Source: Pseudomonas sp. FP2309
Lineage (GTDB): Bacteria > Pseudomonadota > Gammaproteobacteria > Pseudomonadales > Pseudomonadaceae
Assembly (NCBI RefSeq): GCF_030687575.1
Contig: NZ_CP117439.1
Span: 3,401,501 to 3,465,500 of the forward strand
Direction: 5' to 3'
DNA length: 64,000 nt
The position numbers and the translations under genes are program-made. Positions within the stretch are counted from its first letter, which is position 1. The number at the start of each line of letters is the position of its first letter. Of this stretch, positions 60,998 to 64,000 are shown in pieces. The notes beneath the pieces are model-generated. The model was not told the DNA's origin. It saw only the letters and a program-made list of their open reading frames with translations, and made no database searches.

Positions 60998-61047
60998 CAA
61001 GAACACCGAGGTGCTGCTATCGCAGGCAAGCCAACTGCCACAGTTGG
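60953..61047. repeat. REPIN-like palindrome overlapping the lpxH 3' end
   Basis: The left arm begins TGTGGGAGCCGGGCTTGCCC at 60955 and reaches GCACCTCGGTGT (60984-60995); the right arm starts ACACCGAGGTGC (61003-61014) and continues as the imperfect inverse through GCAGGCAAGCC and CTGCCACAG. The 12-bp core is a perfect inverted repeat with a 7-nt loop. It belongs to a different REP class (GTGGGAGC heads) from the elements at 6 and 38 kb. Confidence 0.85.
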
Positions 61048-61068
61048 TTGCATTCCAATCTTTGCAGA

Positions 61069-62598
61069 TCAGTGGCCGCTTGCCTCCGGCCCCGCCTTCG
61101 CCCCAAACGGCGGCTTGGCCAGCCATACCAACAACATCAATGCCATGAACATCCACCCCATCAACGTGAAGTAATCCACGGTGGACATCATGTATGCCTG
61201 GCTGGTGAGGATCTGGTCCAGTTGCGCATACGCCTTGTGCCCTGCCCCTCCGAGCGCCTGCAACGCGTCACGGGTGGCCGAGTCGTAGGTGGTCATGTTT
61301 TCGCTCATGTACGCATGGTGCTGGTCGGCCCGACGAATCCAGATCCACGTGGTGAGCGACGCCGCAAAGCTGCCGCCCAATGTGCGCAGGAAGGTGGCAA
61401 GACCCGCGCCGTCGGCAATCTGGTGCGGTGGCAGGTCGGACATCAAGATGCTCAAGGTCGGCATAAAGAACAGCGCCACGCCGATCCCCATGAACAGTTG
61501 CACCAGGGCGATGTGGGTGAAGTCCACCTCATTGGTGAAACCGGCACGCATGAAGCAGCTCAAGCCGATCGCCAGAAACGCCAGGCCCGCCAGCAGGCGC
61601 AGGTCGAATTTATGCGCGTACTTGCCCACGAACGGCGACATCAGCACCGGCAGGATGCCGATCGGCGCCACCGCCAGCCCGGCCCAGGTGGCGGTGTAGC
61701 CCATCTGGGTCTGCAGCCACTGCGGCAGAATCAGGTTGATACCGAAGAACCCCGAGTAGCCCAGGATCAACACAATGGTGCCGATGCGAAAGTTGCGGTA
61801 GGCAAACAGGCGCAGGTTGACCACCGGGTGTTTGTCGGTCATTTCCCAGATGATGAACACCGCCAGGGCAATCACTGAGATAGCCGCCCCCATGATGATG
61901 AAGTTCGATTCAAACCAATCCAGGTCGTTGCCCTTGTCGAGGATGATCTGCAACGCACCGACCCCGACGATCAAGCTGAGCAGGCCCACGTAGTCCATCG
62001 GCTGGTAACTGGTGACTACCGGACGTTTCTTCAACTGCGCGCGCACCACCATCACGGCAAAGATGCCGATGGGCACGTTGATAAAGAAAATCCATGGCCA
62101 GCTGTAGCTGTCGGTGATCCAGCCACCAAGGATCGGTCCGGCAATTGGCGCCACCACCGTGACCATCGCCAGCAACGCCAGGGCCATGCCGCGCCTCGCG
62201 GGCGGGTAGACCGCAATCAACAGGGTCTGGGTCATCGGGTACAACGGCCCCGCGACCAGGCCTTGCAACACCCGAAAGCCGATCAGTTCAGGCATCGAGG
62301 TGGAGATACCGCAGAGGAACGACGCCAGCACAAACAGCACGGTCGCCCACAGAAACAGCTTCACCTCGCCAAAGCGCCGGCTCAACCAGCCGGTGAGCGG
62401 CAAGGCGATGGCGTTGCTCACCGCAAACGAGGTGATGACCCAGGTGCCCTGCTCCGAACTCACGCCCAGGTTGCCGGAAATAGTCGGCAACGCCACGTTG
62501 GCGATGGTGGTGTCGAGCACCTGCATAAAGGTCGCCAGCGACAGGCCAATAGTGGCCATCAACAGGCTGGGCGGCGTGAAGGAGGCGTTATTGCTCAT
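61069..62598 (-). CDS. emrB: EmrB/QacA-type drug efflux MFS transporter (DHA2)
   Basis: 509 aa with 14 predicted helices. DHA2 features: first helix LSLATFMQVLDTTIANVALPTI (in parts, D-T-T-I-x-N motif), motif A variant GWLSRRFGEVK and motif C GPILGGWITDSYSWPWIFFINVP (in parts). Proton-driven exporter working with the EmrA-like adaptor and an outer-membrane factor encoded upstream on the same strand. ATG 62598 shares its last base with the emrA stop region. Substrates unknown. Confidence 0.93.
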   Translation of the reverse strand: MSNNASFTPPSLLMATIGLSLATFMQVLDTTIANVALPTISGNLGVSSEQGTWVITSFAVSNAIALPLTGWLSRRFGEVKLFLWATVLFVLASFLCGISTSMPELIGFRVLQGLVAGPLYPMTQTLLIAVYPPARRGMALALLAMVTVVAPIAGPILGGWITDSYSWPWIFFINVPIGIFAVMVVRAQLKKRPVVTSYQPMDYVGLLSLIVGVGALQIILDKGNDLDWFESNFIIMGAAISVIALAVFIIWEMTDKHPVVNLRLFAYRNFRIGTIVLILGYSGFFGINLILPQWLQTQMGYTATWAGLAVAPIGILPVLMSPFVGKYAHKFDLRLLAGLAFLAIGLSCFMRAGFTNEVDFTHIALVQLFMGIGVALFFMPTLSILMSDLPPHQIADGAGLATFLRTLGGSFAASLTTWIWIRRADQHHAYMSENMTTYDSATRDALQALGGAGHKAYAQLDQILTSQAYMMSTVDYFTLMGWMFMALMLLVWLAKPPFGAKAGPEASGH

Positions 62599-63794
62599 CA
62601 GCGTTGCACAGCCTTCGGTGCGGCGAGGCTGTTGTCATGGATCAACTGGGTGATCATGGCGTCAGCCTCGGCCAATTGGCGGTCATATACAGTGGTGGTG
62701 AACGAGGCTTTTTGCGGCGCCTGTTGCGCCAGTACCGGACCGCTCTGGTCGTGCAGGTCCACATTGACCACGGTGCTCAAGCCCACGCGCAGCGGGTGCT
62801 TGGCCAGTTCCTCGGCATTGATGTGGATACGCACCGGCACCCGTTGCACAATCTTGATCCAGTTACCCGTGGCGTTCTGCGCCGGCAGCAGGGCAAACGC
62901 GCTGCCGGTACCGGCGCCGAGGCTGTCGACCGTGCCGCTGTACTTGACGTCGCTGCCGTAGATATCCGACTCGATGTCCACCGGCTGGCCAATACGCATA
63001 TCACGCAGTTGGGTTTCCTTGAAGTTGGCGTCGATCCACAACTGGTTCAGCGGGATCACCGCCATCAACGCGGTACCGGGCTGCACGCGCTGACCCAGTT
63101 GCACGGTGCGTTTGGCCACGTAGCCGGTGACCGGCGCGATCAGGGTGCTGCGCGCATTGGCCAGGTAGGCCTGGCGCAATTGCGCGGCGGCGGCCTGCAC
63201 ATCCGGGTGGGACGAGATCACCGTGTCGTCCACCAGGGCGTTGCTGGTTTTGAGCTGCTGCTCAAGGTTGGTCAGGGCGTTTTTGGCCGCTGTGAGCGTG
63301 TCACGGGCGTGGGACAGTTCTTCCTGGGAAATCGCCCCGCCCTGGGCCAGGGTTTTGCGGCGGTTGTAGTTGTCCTGTGCGGTCTGCACATCGGCTTTCT
63401 GCGCATTGACCTGGGCTTTCATGCCGTCGACGTTGCTGTACAAGCCACGCACCTGCCGCACGGTGCGCGCCAGATTGGCCTGGGCGCTTTGCAGGCCGAC
63501 CGCGGCGTCGTTCGGGTCAAAGTTGATCAGCACCTGACCCTCGTGGACCAGGTCGCCATCGTCGGCGCCGATGCTGACCACCGTGCCGGTGACCAGCGGG
63601 GTGATTTCCACCACGTTGCCGTTCACGTAGGCGTCGTCGGTGCTTTCGTTGAAGCGCCCGTAGAACTCATACCAGCCCCATACGCCCACTACGCAGAGGA
63701 TGACGATCAGCGTCAGGCCGATAAGCATGACTTTGCGCTTGCGCGGGTTGCTGTCTTGGGTAGGTGTAGCGGTGTTGCTGTCGGCAGTGGCCAT
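62598..63794 (-). CDS. emrA: EmrA-type HlyD family adaptor
   Basis: 398 aa. Cytoplasmic N-terminus rich in Thr/Asn/Lys, one membrane helix (about residues 24-44, VMLIGLTLIVILCVVGVWGWY in parts), lipoyl half ITPLVTGTVVSIGADDGDLV, a long helical hairpin with many Gln and Ala, then the second lipoyl half LIAPVTGYVAKRTVQLGQRV. It joins EmrB to an outer-membrane channel. Co-transcribed with emrB (shared start/stop). Confidence 0.93.
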   Translation of the reverse strand: MATADSNTATPTQDSNPRKRKVMLIGLTLIVILCVVGVWGWYEFYGRFNESTDDAYVNGNVVEITPLVTGTVVSIGADDGDLVHEGQVLINFDPNDAAVGLQSAQANLARTVRQVRGLYSNVDGMKAQVNAQKADVQTAQDNYNRRKTLAQGGAISQEELSHARDTLTAAKNALTNLEQQLKTSNALVDDTVISSHPDVQAAAAQLRQAYLANARSTLIAPVTGYVAKRTVQLGQRVQPGTALMAVIPLNQLWIDANFKETQLRDMRIGQPVDIESDIYGSDVKYSGTVDSLGAGTGSAFALLPAQNATGNWIKIVQRVPVRIHINAEELAKHPLRVGLSTVVNVDLHDQSGPVLAQQAPQKASFTTTVYDRQLAEADAMITQLIHDNSLAAPKAVQR

Positions 63795-63809
63795 GACAAA
63801 TACCTCACA

Positions 63810-64000
63810 TTATTCCGTGCGTGTGGCTGGGGTGGTCGACGCCACGTTGTCGGCGTTGAAGCCGCCGCCCAGGGCCTGCATCAATTGAATCGACAGATCG
63901 ATTTGCCCGGCATTCAGGGTCGCCAGCTGACGCTGGGCCTGCAGCAATTGCTGCTCGATGCTGAGCACATCCAGGTAGTTACCGATCCCGGAGCCATAGC
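63810..64000 (-). CDS. Outer-membrane efflux factor (NodT/OprM-like), C-terminal end, cut by window
   Basis: The reading frame is open from the window edge to TAA at 63810-63812; about 62 codons are visible. The residues YGSGIGNYLDVLSIEQQLLQ and then LATLNAGQIDLSIQLMQALGGGF are the typical last coiled-coil helix of RND/MFS outer-membrane factors (Y-x-x-G-x-x-x-Y-L-x-V-L). It lies 15 bp upstream of emrA and completes a tripartite pump. The start and signal peptide are outside the window. Confidence 0.88.
   Translation of the reverse strand, partial: YGSGIGNYLDVLSIEQQLLQAQRQLATLNAGQIDLSIQLMQALGGGFNADNVASTTPATRTE

Overview
This window is a stretch of chromosome from a Pseudomonas, most likely of the P. 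fluorescens group. The evidence is the high-GC coding sequence, a 13-gene nuo operon with fused nuoCD placed just downstream of aceA, the mnmA-hflD-purB block, an mrp operon with fused mrpA/B, cysS next to glnS, and REP/REPIN-type palindromes typical of fluorescent pseudomonads. No tRNA, rRNA, CRISPR array, prophage or insertion sequence was seen.

Layout. 1-7.2 kb is housekeeping: the 3' end of a monomeric NADP isocitrate dehydrogenase, a Nudix hydrolase, mnmA-hflD, purB, a ribosomal-protein oxygenase, a GNAT protein and a secretin-N-like exported protein. 7.2-9.1 kb holds aceA behind a roughly 500-bp leader. 9.5-24.5 kb is the complete complex I operon nuoA-N, closed by a UUCG-loop terminator. 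24.6-31.9 kb is a mixed accessory stretch: arylamine N-acetyltransferase, small acidic proteins, a DUF3087-like membrane protein, an MFS transporter, a Dyp-type peroxidase, a GapN-type aldehyde dehydrogenase and a FUSC-like membrane protein. 32.3-38.0 kb is a TetR regulator divergent from a four-gene MacB/HlyD/TolC-type exporter.

38.3-48.3 kb is the most interesting region: ten minus-strand genes, overlapping or separated by no more than about 20 bp. In transcription order they are an SfnB-like acyl-CoA-dehydrogenase-fold flavoprotein, a 108-aa stub resembling only the C-terminus of that protein, an NtaA/SnaA-type flavin monooxygenase, a truncated adenylate-forming protein with a degenerate P-loop, a five-component Liv-type ABC importer and a YdhS-like FAD/NAD(P) protein. 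A good sigma-54 (-24/-12) promoter and an upstream inverted repeat precede the first gene. I read this as an uptake-plus-oxidation system for an unidentified, probably organosulfur, substrate. An XRE-cupin regulator divergent from an EamA exporter lies directly upstream.

50.2-56.2 kb is the six-gene mrp (mnh/pha) Na+(K+)/H+ antiporter operon. 56.4-61.0 kb carries cysS, glnS, ppiB and lpxH. 61.1 kb to the end is an EmrB-EmrA-outer-membrane-factor drug efflux operon, cut by the window edge.

Main leads: the sigma-54-controlled ten-gene operon with its two reduced enzymes; a GapN-like dehydrogenase lacking the usual catalytic glutamate; an lpxH whose C-terminus is encoded by a REP element; an 18-bp tandem array grown from a REP head; palindromic operators between the XRE regulator and EamA; a possible small RNA at 32.1-32.3 kb; and a hairpin plus overlapping short ORF between nuoF and nuoG.
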